Assembly (NCBI RefSeq): GCF_900573885.1
Contig: NZ_UPSE01000154.1
Coordinates: forward strand, 141,161 to 205,160
Reading direction: 5' to 3'
Length of the DNA stretch: 64,000 nt
Source of the DNA: Pseudomonas viridiflava
GTDB lineage: Bacteria > Pseudomonadota > Gammaproteobacteria > Pseudomonadales > Pseudomonadaceae
Shown in pieces: positions 45,416 through 53,762 of the stretch. The notes below the pieces were generated by a model that worked only from the letters and a program-made list of their open reading frames with translations, had not been told where the DNA came from and searched no databases. Within the stretch, counting starts at the first letter, position 1; each line of letters starts with the position of its first letter. The position numbers and the translations under genes were made by a program.

Positions 45416-46218
45416 ACGCCGCCTTCAACCTGCCTGTGAGCGAAGAGCCGCCGGTGCTGCTGGCCAATCAGGTGGAGAAAACCTACGGCAACGGCACCCA
45501 CGCGTTGCAGAAAATGAAGTTGGAAATCGGCCGGGGCGAATTCGTGTCGTTGCTCGGCCCGTCGGGCTGCGGCAAGAGCACGCTGTTGAAAATGTTCGCC
45601 GGGCTGGAGCAGCCGTCGGCCGGTCATGTGCGTTGGTGGGGCAAAGGTGAAGTGGGCACCGACAGCGCCCAACAAAAACTGGCGATGGTGTTTCAGGAAG
45701 CCACGTTGATGCCGTGGGCCAAAGTGGCCGACAACGTGCGCCTGCCGCTTGATCTGGCGCGGATTCCCCGCGCCAGCAGCGAGCCCCGGGTGCAGGCCGC
45801 GCTGGAGTTGGTGGGCCTGGGCAAATTTGGCGGCGCGTACCCGCGCGAGCTGTCGGGCGGCATGCAAATGCGCGCCTCGATTGCCCGCGCCCTGGCCACC
45901 GAACCCAACTTGCTACTGATGGACGAACCCTTCGGCGCGCTCGACGAATTCACCCGCAACCGGCTCGACAGCGACCTTCGCCAACTCTGGTCGCGCCGCG
46001 ACCTGACCGTGGTGTTCGTCACCCACAGCATTTACGAAGCGGTGTTTTTGTCCTCGCGCGTCGTGGTCATGGGCGCGCGGCCGGGGCGGGTGATTGCCGA
46101 TGTGAACATCGACGGGCCGGCCGAGCGTGACGAGGCGTTTCGCATGTCGGCCGGGTTTATCGAACAGTGCGCGCGGTTGTCGGCGTTGTTGGTGGAAGCG
46201 AATGGGGAGGGGCATTGA
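45412..46218 (+). CDS. ABC importer ATPase (TauB/SsuB/NMT1 type)
   Basis: A 268-residue ATPase. Walker A is LGPSGCGKSTLLK (about residues 45-57), Q-loop VFQEATLMPWAKVADNV, signature LSGGMQMRASIARAL, Walker B LLLMDEPFGALDEFTRN and H-loop VVFVTHSIYEAVFLS. This is the standard form of nitrate/sulfonate/HMP importers. It starts at ATG 45412, overlapping the Rieske stop by four bases, which shows that enzyme and transporter are made together. It works with the permease at 46373 and the binding protein at 43303. Confidence 0.9.
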   Translation: MNAAFNLPVSEEPPVLLANQVEKTYGNGTHALQKMKLEIGRGEFVSLLGPSGCGKSTLLKMFAGLEQPSAGHVRWWGKGEVGTDSAQQKLAMVFQEATLMPWAKVADNVRLPLDLARIPRASSEPRVQAALELVGLGKFGGAYPRELSGGMQMRASIARALATEPNLLLMDEPFGALDEFTRNRLDSDLRQLWSRRDLTVVFVTHSIYEAVFLSSRVVVMGARPGRVIADVNIDGPAERDEAFRMSAGFIEQCARLSALLVEANGEGH

Positions 46219-46225
46219 TGGGCGA

Positions 46226-46345
46226 GTTCTCCGTTGCAGCCAGCCCTCTCCCCCGGCCCCTCTCCCGCAAGCGGGCGAGGGGAGACCAGCCGCGATCTGC
46301 TCCCTCGCCCGCTTGCGGGAGAGGGTTGGGGAGAGGGCCGCTTTT
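46226..46345. repeat. two palindromic CCCCTCTCCC-type repeats inside the Rieske operon
   Basis: Modules CCCTCTCCCCC...CCCGCAAGCGGGCGAGGGG (about 46228-46281) and CCCTCGCCCGCTTGCGGGAG plus tail (about 46301-46344) separate the ATPase and permease genes. It is the second operon in this island with this family inserted just before a permease gene (compare 38503). Confidence 0.8.
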
Positions 46346-46372
46346 AACCACCGCGAATACAGGACCCACCCC

Positions 46373-47170
46373 ATGAAAACCACACCCTGGCTAACCAACC
46401 CCTCCGTGCAAAACATCCTCGCTCCTCTCCTGGTCGGCGCTGTTCTGCTCGGTCTCTGGCAACTCCTGTGCGTGGCGCTAAAGGTGCCGGTCTATCTGGT
46501 ACCGAGCCCCGCCGACATCGGCCGAACGCTGATCACCGACGGCCCCATGCTGCTCGGTGCGTTATGGGTCACGCTGAAAATCACCTTTCTGTCGTTCGCC
46601 CTCGCCGTGGTGCTCGGCGTGCTGGCGGCGTTCCTGTTTGTGCAGAGCCGCATCATCGAGGCCAGCCTGTTTCCTTACGCGATCCTGTTGCAGGTAACGC
46701 CCGTGGTGGCCATCGCGCCGCTGATCATTATCTGGTGCAGCAATACCACGCTGGCGTTGGTGATTTGCGCCACGCTGGTGGCGATATTTCCGGTGATTTC
46801 CAACACCGTGCTGGGGCTGCGCAGTGTCAATCCGGGGCTGCTCAATCTGTTTCGCCTGAACCGCGCCAGCCGTTGGCAGACGCTGGTGCGGCTGCGCATT
46901 CCCAGCGCCTTGCCGTATTTTTTCGGCGGCCTGCGCATTGCCAGCGGCCTGGCGCTGATTGGTGCGGTGGTGGCCGAGTTTGTCGCCGGCACGGGCGGCA
47001 CCGGGGCGGGGTTGGCGTATCAGATTTTGCAGGCCGGCTTTCAACTGAACATTCCGCGCTTGTTCGCGGCGCTGGTGCTGATTGCCCTGACCGGCGTGCT
47101 GCTGTTCAGCCTGATGGCAGCCTTGGCGCGTTATAGCCTTGGGCATTGGCATGAAAGTGAGCAGGGCTAA
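46373..47170 (+). CDS. ABC importer permease (NMT1/SsuC type)
   Basis: A 265-residue inner-membrane permease with about six helices. LVPSPADIGRTLITDG near residue 42 is the usual first periplasmic block (YLVPSPxxI). The EAA coupling loop is FRLNRASRWQTLVRLRIPSALPYFFGG (about residues 155-181; one continuous cytoplasmic loop). ATG 46373 gives MKTTPWLTNPSVQNILAPLL; the open frame upstream runs through a repeat. It belongs with the ATPase before the repeat and the binding protein at 43303. Confidence 0.88.
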   Translation: MKTTPWLTNPSVQNILAPLLVGAVLLGLWQLLCVALKVPVYLVPSPADIGRTLITDGPMLLGALWVTLKITFLSFALAVVLGVLAAFLFVQSRIIEASLFPYAILLQVTPVVAIAPLIIIWCSNTTLALVICATLVAIFPVISNTVLGLRSVNPGLLNLFRLNRASRWQTLVRLRIPSALPYFFGGLRIASGLALIGAVVAEFVAGTGGTGAGLAYQILQAGFQLNIPRLFAALVLIALTGVLLFSLMAALARYSLGHWHESEQG

Positions 47171-47193
47171 CCCATGATTTTGGAGCACGACAC

Positions 47194-48630
47194 ATGACCA
47201 CCACCGCCTCCTGGCTTATCCGCAACGCCAGCGCCATGCTCACCGGTAAACGCGGCGCCGAGTCGCGCCATGCCGGGCCGGACATGCGCATTGTCGACGG
47301 CCGTATCGCGGCTATCGGCCACCTTGAACCGCAGCCGGGCGAAGCGCAGATCGATGCCCGTGATTGCGTGGTTTATCCGGCCTGGATCAACACCCATCAC
47401 CACCTGTTTCAGTCGCTGCTCAAGGGCGAGCCCGAGGGTTTGAATCAATCGCTCACGCCATGGTTGGCGGCGACGCCGTACCGGTTTCGAGGCGCGTTTG
47501 ACGAGCACAGTTTTCGGCTCGCCGCGCGCATCGGTTTGCTTGAACTGCTGCGCTCGGGCTGCGCCACAGTCGCCGATCACCACTACCTGTACTACCCCGG
47601 CATGCCGTTCGACAGCGCGGCGATTCTGTTCGACGAAGCCGACGCTCTGGGCCTGCGTTTTGTTCTTTGTCGCGGTGGTGCCACCCAGACGCGGCAACTG
47701 GAAACAGACCTGCCGCAAGCCATGCGCCCGGAAAAACTCGATGACTACCTGGCCGATGTCGAACGCCTGACCTCGCGCTACCACGACCCCGCCGCCGATG
47801 CGCGCCGGCGCATCGTCATGGCGCCGACTACCACCCTGCATTCCACCACGCCGGCCGAGTTGCGCGAGACCGCCACGGTGGCGCGCAAGCTGGGCCTGCG
47901 CATGCACAGTCACCTGTCTGAAACCGTGGATTACCTCGACGCTGCCCGCGCCAAATTCGGCATGACGCCGGTGCAGTTCTGCGCCGAGCACAACTGGCTT
48001 GGCACGGATGTGTGGTTCGCCCACCTAGTGAAATTGCTGCCTGAGGAAATTCAACTGCTGGGCCAGACCGGCACTGGCATCGCCCATTGCCCGCAGAGCA
48101 ACGGCCGGCTGGGCAGCGGCATCGCCGACTTGCCGGCACTGGAAGCGGCGGGTGTGCCGGTGTCCATCGGCGTGGATGGCGCCGCCTCGAATGAAGCGGC
48201 CGACATGCTCTCGGAAACCCACGCCGCCTGGCTGCTGCAGCGGGCGCGCAAGGGCGAGCTGGCGCAGCCGAAATATGCAGGCGGCCAGTTCGAAGGCGGC
48301 GCTGATGCGGCCAGCATTGACGACGTGGTGCGCTGGGGCACGGCCGGTGGCGCGCAGGTGTTGGGGTTGGATGATCTCGGCACGCTGGAAGTCGGCAAGG
48401 CCGCGGACATTGCCATCTACCGGCTCGACGACCCGCGCTATTTTGGTTTGCACGACATGGCGATTGGCCCGGTCGCCAGCGGCGGTCGCGCCAGTTTGCG
48501 CGCACTGCTCGTGGGCGGTCGGCGAGTGGTGGCCGACGATCAGGTGCCGGGGCTGGATATGACGGAACTGGGGCGTCAGGCGCAGGCGGCGGTGCTGGAG
48601 TTGCAACGCCGGGCCGGGGTGCGGCGGTAA
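47194..48630 (+). CDS. COG0402 amidohydrolase (8-oxoguanine/isocytosine deaminase-like)
   Basis: A 478-residue cyclic amidine deaminase. Metal residues: H68 and H70 (WINTHHHLFQSL), ADHHYLYYPG, HSHLSETVDYLD (His and catalytic Glu) and GVDGAASNEAADM (Asp). It is a paralogue of the 8-oxoguanine deaminase at 35171 but clearly diverged: it has about 27 more residues, and the AHGIHF motif of that enzyme is AHLVKL here. The substrate may be an 8-oxopurine, isocytosine or another nucleobase with an exocyclic amine. It is the last gene of the Rieske/ABC operon (23 bases after the permease) and so probably acts on the same imported compound or the Rieske product. Confidence 0.85.
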   Translation: MTTTASWLIRNASAMLTGKRGAESRHAGPDMRIVDGRIAAIGHLEPQPGEAQIDARDCVVYPAWINTHHHLFQSLLKGEPEGLNQSLTPWLAATPYRFRGAFDEHSFRLAARIGLLELLRSGCATVADHHYLYYPGMPFDSAAILFDEADALGLRFVLCRGGATQTRQLETDLPQAMRPEKLDDYLADVERLTSRYHDPAADARRRIVMAPTTTLHSTTPAELRETATVARKLGLRMHSHLSETVDYLDAARAKFGMTPVQFCAEHNWLGTDVWFAHLVKLLPEEIQLLGQTGTGIAHCPQSNGRLGSGIADLPALEAAGVPVSIGVDGAASNEAADMLSETHAAWLLQRARKGELAQPKYAGGQFEGGADAASIDDVVRWGTAGGAQVLGLDDLGTLEVGKAADIAIYRLDDPRYFGLHDMAIGPVASGGRASLRALLVGGRRVVADDQVPGLDMTELGRQAQAAVLELQRRAGVRR

Positions 48631-48631
48631 C

Positions 48632-48664
48632 GTTGGGCTTCGCCTTTGGCTCAACCCAACCTAC
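48632..48664. repeat. GTAGGTTGGGTTGAGC-family repeat, single copy
   Basis: GTTGGGCTTCGCCTTTGGCT continuing CAACCCAACCTACG fills the gap between the convergent deaminase and NCS2 permease genes; the permease stop codon lies inside its right end. Confidence 0.75.
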
Positions 48665-50019
48665 GCGGCGGCCTTCACGCGCTTCTCTTCCGGCAACACC
48701 AGATTCAGCACAATCGCGGTCAACCCGCCGCTGGTGATGGCGGAGTCGAACAGGTTTTGCACCAGCTTGGGCATCAGGTGCAGCAGGGTGGGTTGCGCGG
48801 CAATGCCCAGGCCGACGCCAAACGAGGCGGCGATGATCAGCATGTTGCGCCGGTCCAGCGTCGACTGCGCCAGAATGCGCACGCCGGCCGCCGCCACGCT
48901 GCCGAACATCACCAACGTCGCGCCGCCCAGTACCGGTTTCGGAATCTGTTGCAGCACGGCGCCGAGCAAGGGGAACAGGCCAAGGGCGAACAGCACCACG
49001 CCGATGTACAGGCCGACGTAACGGCTGGCGACGCCGGTCATCTGGATCACACCGTTGTTCTGGGCAAACGTGGTGTTGGGGAACGCGCTGAAGGTGGCGG
49101 CGATCATGCAACTGGCGCCGTCGCCCAATACGCCGCCTTTAAGGCGCGCCAGGTAGCGCGGGCCTTCAATCGGTTCGCGCGAGAGCATGCTGTTGGCGGT
49201 GAGGTCGCCGACCGTTTCGATGGTGCTGATCACGTAGATCAGCGCCACCGGAATAAACGCAGTCCAGTCAAAGGCGAAGCCGAATTTGAAGGGAATCGGC
49301 AGGCTGACGAGGGGCAGGTCCGGCAGCGGTTGTGGCACCAGCTTGCCGGTGAGCCAGGCGGCGATGCTGCCCACGGCCAGGCCGATGATGATTGCCGACA
49401 ACCGCACCCACGGCCGGCTGGAGCGGTTCAGAGCAATGATGGTCAGCAGCACCAGGGCGCCCAGGCCGAGGTTGCCGGGGGCGCCGAAGTCCGGGGCGTT
49501 GAAGCCGCCGCCCAGGTCGGTGACGCCGACTTTGATCAGGCTCACGCCGATCAACGTGATGACAGTGCCGGTCACCAGCGGCGTAATCACGCGGCGCAGT
49601 TGGCCGAGCATACGGCTCAGCACAATCTGCACAAAGGCGCCGAAAAAGCACACGCCGAAAATCATCGCCAGCACATCTTCCGGGCTGCCTCCACGGCTCT
49701 TCACCAGAAAGCCGGCCGCCAGCACGGCGCCGAGAAAGGCGAAGCTGGTGCCTTGCAGGCAGATCATGCCGGCGCCGATGCCGAACGGGCGCCGCGCCTG
49801 AATAAACGTACCGACGCCTGAAACCATCAAAGCCATGCTGATCAGGTAGGGCAGGTGGGCGCCAAGGCCCAGCACCGAGCCGATCACCAGCGGCGGCGTG
49901 ATGATGCCGACAAAGCTGGCAAGCACATGCTGCAGCGCGGCGAAAAATGCCGGCACCGGTGCGGGGCGGTCTTCCAGGCCGTAGATGAGGTCGGTGTTGC
50001 TCTCGGAGTCAGGCTGCAT
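48661..50019 (-). CDS. NCS2-family nucleobase permease (xanthine/urate/uracil type)
   Basis: A 452-residue inner-membrane transporter with about 14 hydrophobic segments. The NCS2 signatures are visible: AALQHVLASFVGIITPPLVIG (TM1 with the QH motif), ETVGDLTANSMLSREPI (TM8 with the key Glu, about residue 265) and FPNTTFAQNNGVIQMTGVASR (TM10, QNxGxxxxT motif near 315). It imports a nucleobase with protons. The TM10 motif QNNGVIQMTGV, with NG and T, is the xanthine/urate type rather than uracil UraA. Start ATG complementary to 50017-50019. A terminator separates it from the upstream channel gene, so it has its own promoter. Confidence 0.9.
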   Translation of the reverse strand: MQPDSESNTDLIYGLEDRPAPVPAFFAALQHVLASFVGIITPPLVIGSVLGLGAHLPYLISMALMVSGVGTFIQARRPFGIGAGMICLQGTSFAFLGAVLAAGFLVKSRGGSPEDVLAMIFGVCFFGAFVQIVLSRMLGQLRRVITPLVTGTVITLIGVSLIKVGVTDLGGGFNAPDFGAPGNLGLGALVLLTIIALNRSSRPWVRLSAIIIGLAVGSIAAWLTGKLVPQPLPDLPLVSLPIPFKFGFAFDWTAFIPVALIYVISTIETVGDLTANSMLSREPIEGPRYLARLKGGVLGDGASCMIAATFSAFPNTTFAQNNGVIQMTGVASRYVGLYIGVVLFALGLFPLLGAVLQQIPKPVLGGATLVMFGSVAAAGVRILAQSTLDRRNMLIIAASFGVGLGIAAQPTLLHLMPKLVQNLFDSAITSGGLTAIVLNLVLPEEKRVKAAA

Positions 50020-50083
50020 GTTGCGGTCTCGCACAGTGTTTTGTTGGCCCGGTTGGTCGCACCGGGCTACAGAATTCTTGATT

Positions 50084-50119
50084 AAAAAATGCCCATTGAG
50101 CGCAGGCGCCAACGGGCAA
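50084..50119 (-). terminator. intrinsic terminator of the Tsx-like channel gene
   Basis: On the minus strand TGCCCGTTG, a loop of about 12 bases, CAATGGGCA and TTTTTT. It lies about 70 bases past the channel gene stop and before the NCS2 permease start. Confidence 0.8.
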
Positions 50120-50186
50120 TTAAAGGAGGTTTTCGGTCAAGCGGTGGAGCAGGCCGCTGCGCGGGCGCGGCGGCCGGAACAGCGGA

Positions 50187-51005
50187 TCAGAAGTGCACTT
50201 TGGCGATGAAGTTGATCGCGCTCTGGTCGGTGCCTTGCAGAATTTCTTCGCCGAGGAAACTGTTGTCGTCGATGGCGTATTTGTTTTTCCAGTAGTCGTA
50301 TTCCACGCCCACGTAGAAGTGCTTGACCGCGCCCCAGCCCATGGCTTTGCCCAGGTCGTATTTCACCTGCGGGTTGAAGTGCAGGTTGGCGTGCAGGTCG
50401 TTAGGACGGCTGCTGGTGGCGTCTTTGTTGTTCCACACCCAGTCCATGTAGCCATCGATCAGAATGTCGGAATTGCCGACCGGAATGGTGTACGACCATA
50501 CCGGCGTCACTTGCCACTGGCCGGACGGGTTCTTGGTGATGCCGTCGGGTTTGCGGTAGTAGAAGTTCAGCTGGAAGTAGTCAAAACCTGGCAGATTGAA
50601 GTCGAACGCCGGGCCGAGCAGGTAGTTCTGGTTGCGGTTCTCGCCACGCTCGTAGGTGCCGGCGAGCAGCACATCTTTAAGCGGGCCGAATTCGATTTTC
50701 TGGTCGAAGATTTTGCTGAACGACAGGCGCGGAGTGATTTCGCCGTAGTAGGTGTTTTTGCCGGCGTTGGAATCTTCGGTGCCGTTGTAGTTGATCTGGT
50801 CGAAGAAGATAAACAGGTCGCCGAACGTCCAGCCGCTCGCGTGTTCGAACGAGAAGGTTTGCTGAATCGCCGGGTTTACTTTGAAGTCGCGGCCGTACAG
50901 GTACGTGATGCTGTTGTCCTGCCACACCAGTGGACCGTCGGCTTGAGCGGCGCTGGCGCCCAGCAACAGACTGCCGGCAAGCAGCAGGGAAGAGACTTTA
51001 TTCAT
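50187..51005 (-). CDS. Tsx/OmpK-family nucleoside-specific outer-membrane channel
   Basis: A 272-residue outer-membrane beta-barrel. Signal peptide MNKVSSLLLAGSLLLGASAAQA is cut before DGPLVWQDNSITYLYGRDFK. FEHASGWTFGDLFIFFDQIN and the alternating aromatic strands to the C-terminal aromatic residue (NFIAKVHF, ending in F as barrel proteins do) fit Tsx/OmpK. It should let nucleosides or bases cross the outer membrane for the island's inner-membrane importers. ATG complementary to 51003-51005 starts the signal peptide. Two RutR-like boxes lie 78 and 116 bases upstream. Confidence 0.88.
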   Translation of the reverse strand: MNKVSSLLLAGSLLLGASAAQADGPLVWQDNSITYLYGRDFKVNPAIQQTFSFEHASGWTFGDLFIFFDQINYNGTEDSNAGKNTYYGEITPRLSFSKIFDQKIEFGPLKDVLLAGTYERGENRNQNYLLGPAFDFNLPGFDYFQLNFYYRKPDGITKNPSGQWQVTPVWSYTIPVGNSDILIDGYMDWVWNNKDATSSRPNDLHANLHFNPQVKYDLGKAMGWGAVKHFYVGVEYDYWKNKYAIDDNSFLGEEILQGTDQSAINFIAKVHF

Positions 51006-51082
51006 TCGCGTGTGTGCTCCCAGGAAGGCGTCCTTCACACGAGCCTATGGGCTCGCATGACTTCACTCTAGTTTTGGTTTTC

Positions 51083-51098
51083 CTGGCCACTTGGTCAG
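51083..51098. promoter_or_regulatory. RutR-like operator 1 before the Tsx-like gene
   Basis: CTGGCCACTTGGTCAG is a near-perfect palindrome with both half sites of the RutR box (GGCCA and TGGTCA). It lies 78 bases upstream of the channel gene start. Confidence 0.6.
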
Positions 51099-51120
51099 GT
51101 GTGCTCGTCTTTGCAAGTTT

Positions 51121-51136
51121 CTGTCCAAGTGATCAG
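51121..51136. promoter_or_regulatory. RutR-like operator 2 before the Tsx-like gene
   Basis: CTGTCCAAGTGATCAG has the same layout with one weaker half (TGATCA for TGGTCA). It starts 38 bases from the start of the first site, so a second bound dimer is possible but the helical phase is not ideal. Confidence 0.45.
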
Positions 51137-51297
51137 TTTCGCGGAGAAAACCTCGAAAAAATTGTGCGCAATCCGCTCGGCCCTTGTGTCGGGGGGTGCA
51201 TACATTCGCTGACGGGCACGTGTTCGGATTGACTGGTTGGTCGAAGAGCCGCGGGCTGCATCGTCATGGCGCCCGCGGTGCACTGAAGCGGGGCGCC

Positions 51298-52218
51298 TCA
51301 GGTGGTCGCCGCGAGGGCTTCGAGAAAACTTTCCAGCACCAGATGCGGCCGCCGGCCTTTGCGCGTGACGGAGGCCAGGCTCAAATCATAGAAGCGGCTC
51401 GAGGGTTTCAGCGCCCGCAGCCGGCCCTGCTGCACCCAGAAGCTGGCGTAGTGGTCTGGCAGGTAGCCGATATAGCGCCCGGTCAGAATCAGAAACGCCA
51501 TGCCTTCGCGGTCCGAGGCGCTGGCGGTGGCTTTCAGCACGTGGTACTGGGCCTGAATGTCGGGCGGCAGGCGGAAGGTCGGGGCGATGGCGTCCTGCAC
51601 GTTCAGGCGCTCATCGCTCAGCTGGTCGTCTGCTGCGTAGAACAGCGGATGGCCGACGGCGCAGTAAAGCAGCGAGCGTTCTTCATACAGCGGCTGGTAT
51701 TCCAGGCCCGATAACGTGGTCGCCTGCGGTACCACACCCACATGCAGGCGGCCGTCGAGCACGCCTTGCTCCACTTCGCTGGGCGGCGTCATGCGGATTT
51801 GAATGTGCACATCCGGCCCGCGTTCTTTCAATTGGGCCAGCGCATGGGTGATGCGCATGTGCGGAAGTGTCACCAGATTGTCGGTGAGGCCAATGGTCAG
51901 CTCGCCGCGCAGGTGCTGGTGCAGGCCGTTGACCTCGGTGCGAAAACTTTCCAGCGCGCTCAGTAACTGCAACGACGACTGATAGACCTCGCGGCCTTCC
52001 TCGGTCAGCGCAAACCCGGCGCGGCCGCGCTGGCACAGGCGCAAACCGAGGCGTTGTTCAAGGTCGCTCATTTGCTGGCTGATGGCCGAGCGGCCAATGC
52101 CCAGCACGCTTTCGGCGGCGGAGAAGCCACCGCATTCCACCACGCTGCGAAAGATGCGCAGCAGGCGGATATCAAAGTCACTGACCTGGGCGAGCGGGTC
52201 GGGGCGGCGGGTACTCAT
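51298..52218 (-). CDS. bauR: LysR-family regulator BauR
   Basis: A 306-residue LysR protein. HTH is FDIRLLRIFRSVVECGGFSA then AESVLGIGRSAISQQMSDLEQRLG (residues about 13-57). The effector domain begins near residue 95 (GELTIGLTDNLVTLPHMRI). It is divergent from bauA across 193 bases with a REP-like pair between. In P. aeruginosa PA0133 (BauR) occupies the same place and activates bauABCD for beta-alanine use. The ortholog call rests on synteny and family. Confidence 0.82.
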   Translation of the reverse strand: MSTRRPDPLAQVSDFDIRLLRIFRSVVECGGFSAAESVLGIGRSAISQQMSDLEQRLGLRLCQRGRAGFALTEEGREVYQSSLQLLSALESFRTEVNGLHQHLRGELTIGLTDNLVTLPHMRITHALAQLKERGPDVHIQIRMTPPSEVEQGVLDGRLHVGVVPQATTLSGLEYQPLYEERSLLYCAVGHPLFYAADDQLSDERLNVQDAIAPTFRLPPDIQAQYHVLKATASASDREGMAFLILTGRYIGYLPDHYASFWVQQGRLRALKPSSRFYDLSLASVTRKGRRPHLVLESFLEALAATT

Positions 52219-52318
52219 AGTTTAGTGAAGGCCAATCTGAAAATTAGAAGAATCGGGTTTTTCAGACTTTATGCCCATGGCACCTTTGCTCGCAAGCACA
52301 ACAGCCACCCGTCGTTGA

Positions 52319-52382
52319 TGTAGGAGCCAGCGTGCTGGCGAACCCTGGAAACAGCATTCGCCAGCACGCTGGCTCCTACGGA
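52319..52382. repeat. REP-like pair (TGTAGGAGCCAGCGTGCTGGCGAA family)
   Basis: Forward TGTAGGAGCCAGCGTGCTGG and inverted CCAGCACGCTGGCTCCTACG copies flank about 20 bases. The pair sits between bauR and bauA, close to where promoter elements should be (the bauA ATG is 30 bases further). Confidence 0.85.
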
Positions 52383-52411
52383 AAACCGAACACTCCATGC
52401 GAGGCCATTAA

Positions 52412-53758
52412 ATGAACATGCCGCAAACCGCCCAGCCATCCTTGGCCAGCCAGCTCAAGCTGGACGCGCACTGGATGCCCTTTACCGCCAACCGCAACTT
52501 CCAGCGCGACCCGCGTTTTATTGTGTCGGCCGAAGGTAGCTGGTTGGTGGACGATCAGGGCCGCAAGATCTACGACAGCCTGTCGGGTCTGTGGACCTGC
52601 GGCGCCGGGCACTCGCGCAAGGAAATTGCCGAGGCGGTAGGCAAGCAACTCGGTGTGTTGGATTACTCCCCAGGCTTCCAGTACGGCCACGCGCTGTCGT
52701 TCAAATTGGCTGAGGAAATGGTCGAGCTGATGCCTGGCGACCTCAAGCATGTGTTCTTCACCGGTTCCGGCTCCGAGAGCGCCGACACCGCGGTGAAAAT
52801 GGCCAAGGCCTACTGGCGCCTGAAAGGCCAGGCGAGCAAAACCAAATTCATCGGCCGTGCCCGTGGTTACCACGGCGTGAACATCGCCGGCACCAGCCTC
52901 GGTGGCATCAGCGGCAACCGCAAAATGTACGGCCAGCTGATGGATGTGGACCATCTGCCGCACACCCTGCAACCGGGCATGGCCTTCACCGAAGGCGCTG
53001 CGCAAACCGGCGGCGTGGAACTGGCCAACGAACTGCTGAAACTGATCGAGCTGCACGACGCCTCGAACATCGCGGCCGTGATCGTTGAGCCGATGTCCGG
53101 TTCGGCTGGCGTTATCGTGCCGCCGGTGGGTTACCTGCAACGTCTGCGTGAAATCTGCACGCAGCACAACATCCTGCTGATTTTCGACGAAGTGATCACC
53201 GCCTTCGGCCGCATGGGCAAGTGGACCGGCGCCGAATACTTTGGTGTGACGCCAGACATCATGAACGTGGCCAAGCAGATCACTAACGGTGCTGTGCCGC
53301 TGGGCGCTGTTATCGCCAGCCGCGAGATTTACCAAACCTTTATGAACCAGCCTTCGCCGGAACATATGGTCGAGTTCACCCACGGCTACACCTACTCCGC
53401 TCACCCGGTGGCCTGCGCTGCCGGCCTGGCGTCGCTGGAAATTCTCAAGCGCGAGAACCTGGTGCAGCAGTCGGCTGAACTGGCCCCGCATTTCGCCAAG
53501 CTGCTGCACGGCGTGAAAGGCGCCAAGCACATTGTCGACATTCGCAACTGCGGCCTGGCTGGCGCCATTCAACTGGCCCCGCGTGATGGCGACCCGGTGA
53601 TCCGCCCGTTCGAAGCCGGCATGAAGCTGTGGAAAGCCGGCTTCTACGTGCGCTTCGGCGGCGACACCCTGCAGTTCGGGCCAACCTTCAATGCCAAGGT
53701 TGAAGACCTCGACCGGGTGTTCTCCGCGGTGGGCGATGCCCTGAACAGCGTGGACTAA
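52412..53758 (+). CDS. bauA: beta-alanine:pyruvate (omega-amino acid) transaminase
   Basis: A 448-residue class III aminotransferase. PLP lysine is K288 (NVAKQITNGAVPLGA), preceded by LLIFDEVITAFGRMG (Asp that binds the pyridine nitrogen). YSPGFQYGHALSFKLAEEM and GRARGYHGVNIAG carry the substrate and phosphate-binding blocks. It transfers the amino group of beta-alanine and other omega-amino acids or polyamine products to pyruvate, giving malonate semialdehyde and alanine. The orthologue in P. aeruginosa is PA0132. It begins the bauABC operon, divergent from bauR. Confidence 0.93.
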   Translation: MNMPQTAQPSLASQLKLDAHWMPFTANRNFQRDPRFIVSAEGSWLVDDQGRKIYDSLSGLWTCGAGHSRKEIAEAVGKQLGVLDYSPGFQYGHALSFKLAEEMVELMPGDLKHVFFTGSGSESADTAVKMAKAYWRLKGQASKTKFIGRARGYHGVNIAGTSLGGISGNRKMYGQLMDVDHLPHTLQPGMAFTEGAAQTGGVELANELLKLIELHDASNIAAVIVEPMSGSAGVIVPPVGYLQRLREICTQHNILLIFDEVITAFGRMGKWTGAEYFGVTPDIMNVAKQITNGAVPLGAVIASREIYQTFMNQPSPEHMVEFTHGYTYSAHPVACAAGLASLEILKRENLVQQSAELAPHFAKLLHGVKGAKHIVDIRNCGLAGAIQLAPRDGDPVIRPFEAGMKLWKAGFYVRFGGDTLQFGPTFNAKVEDLDRVFSAVGDALNSVD

Positions 53759-53762
53759 GCCG

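Noticed and set aside
50044..50060. Possible RutR-like box before the NCS2 permease (TTGGCCC...TGGTCGC)
   Set aside because: The half sites are three bases apart instead of two and lack the terminal CA; the sequence is better explained as the GCCCGGT/ACCGGGC hairpin around it.
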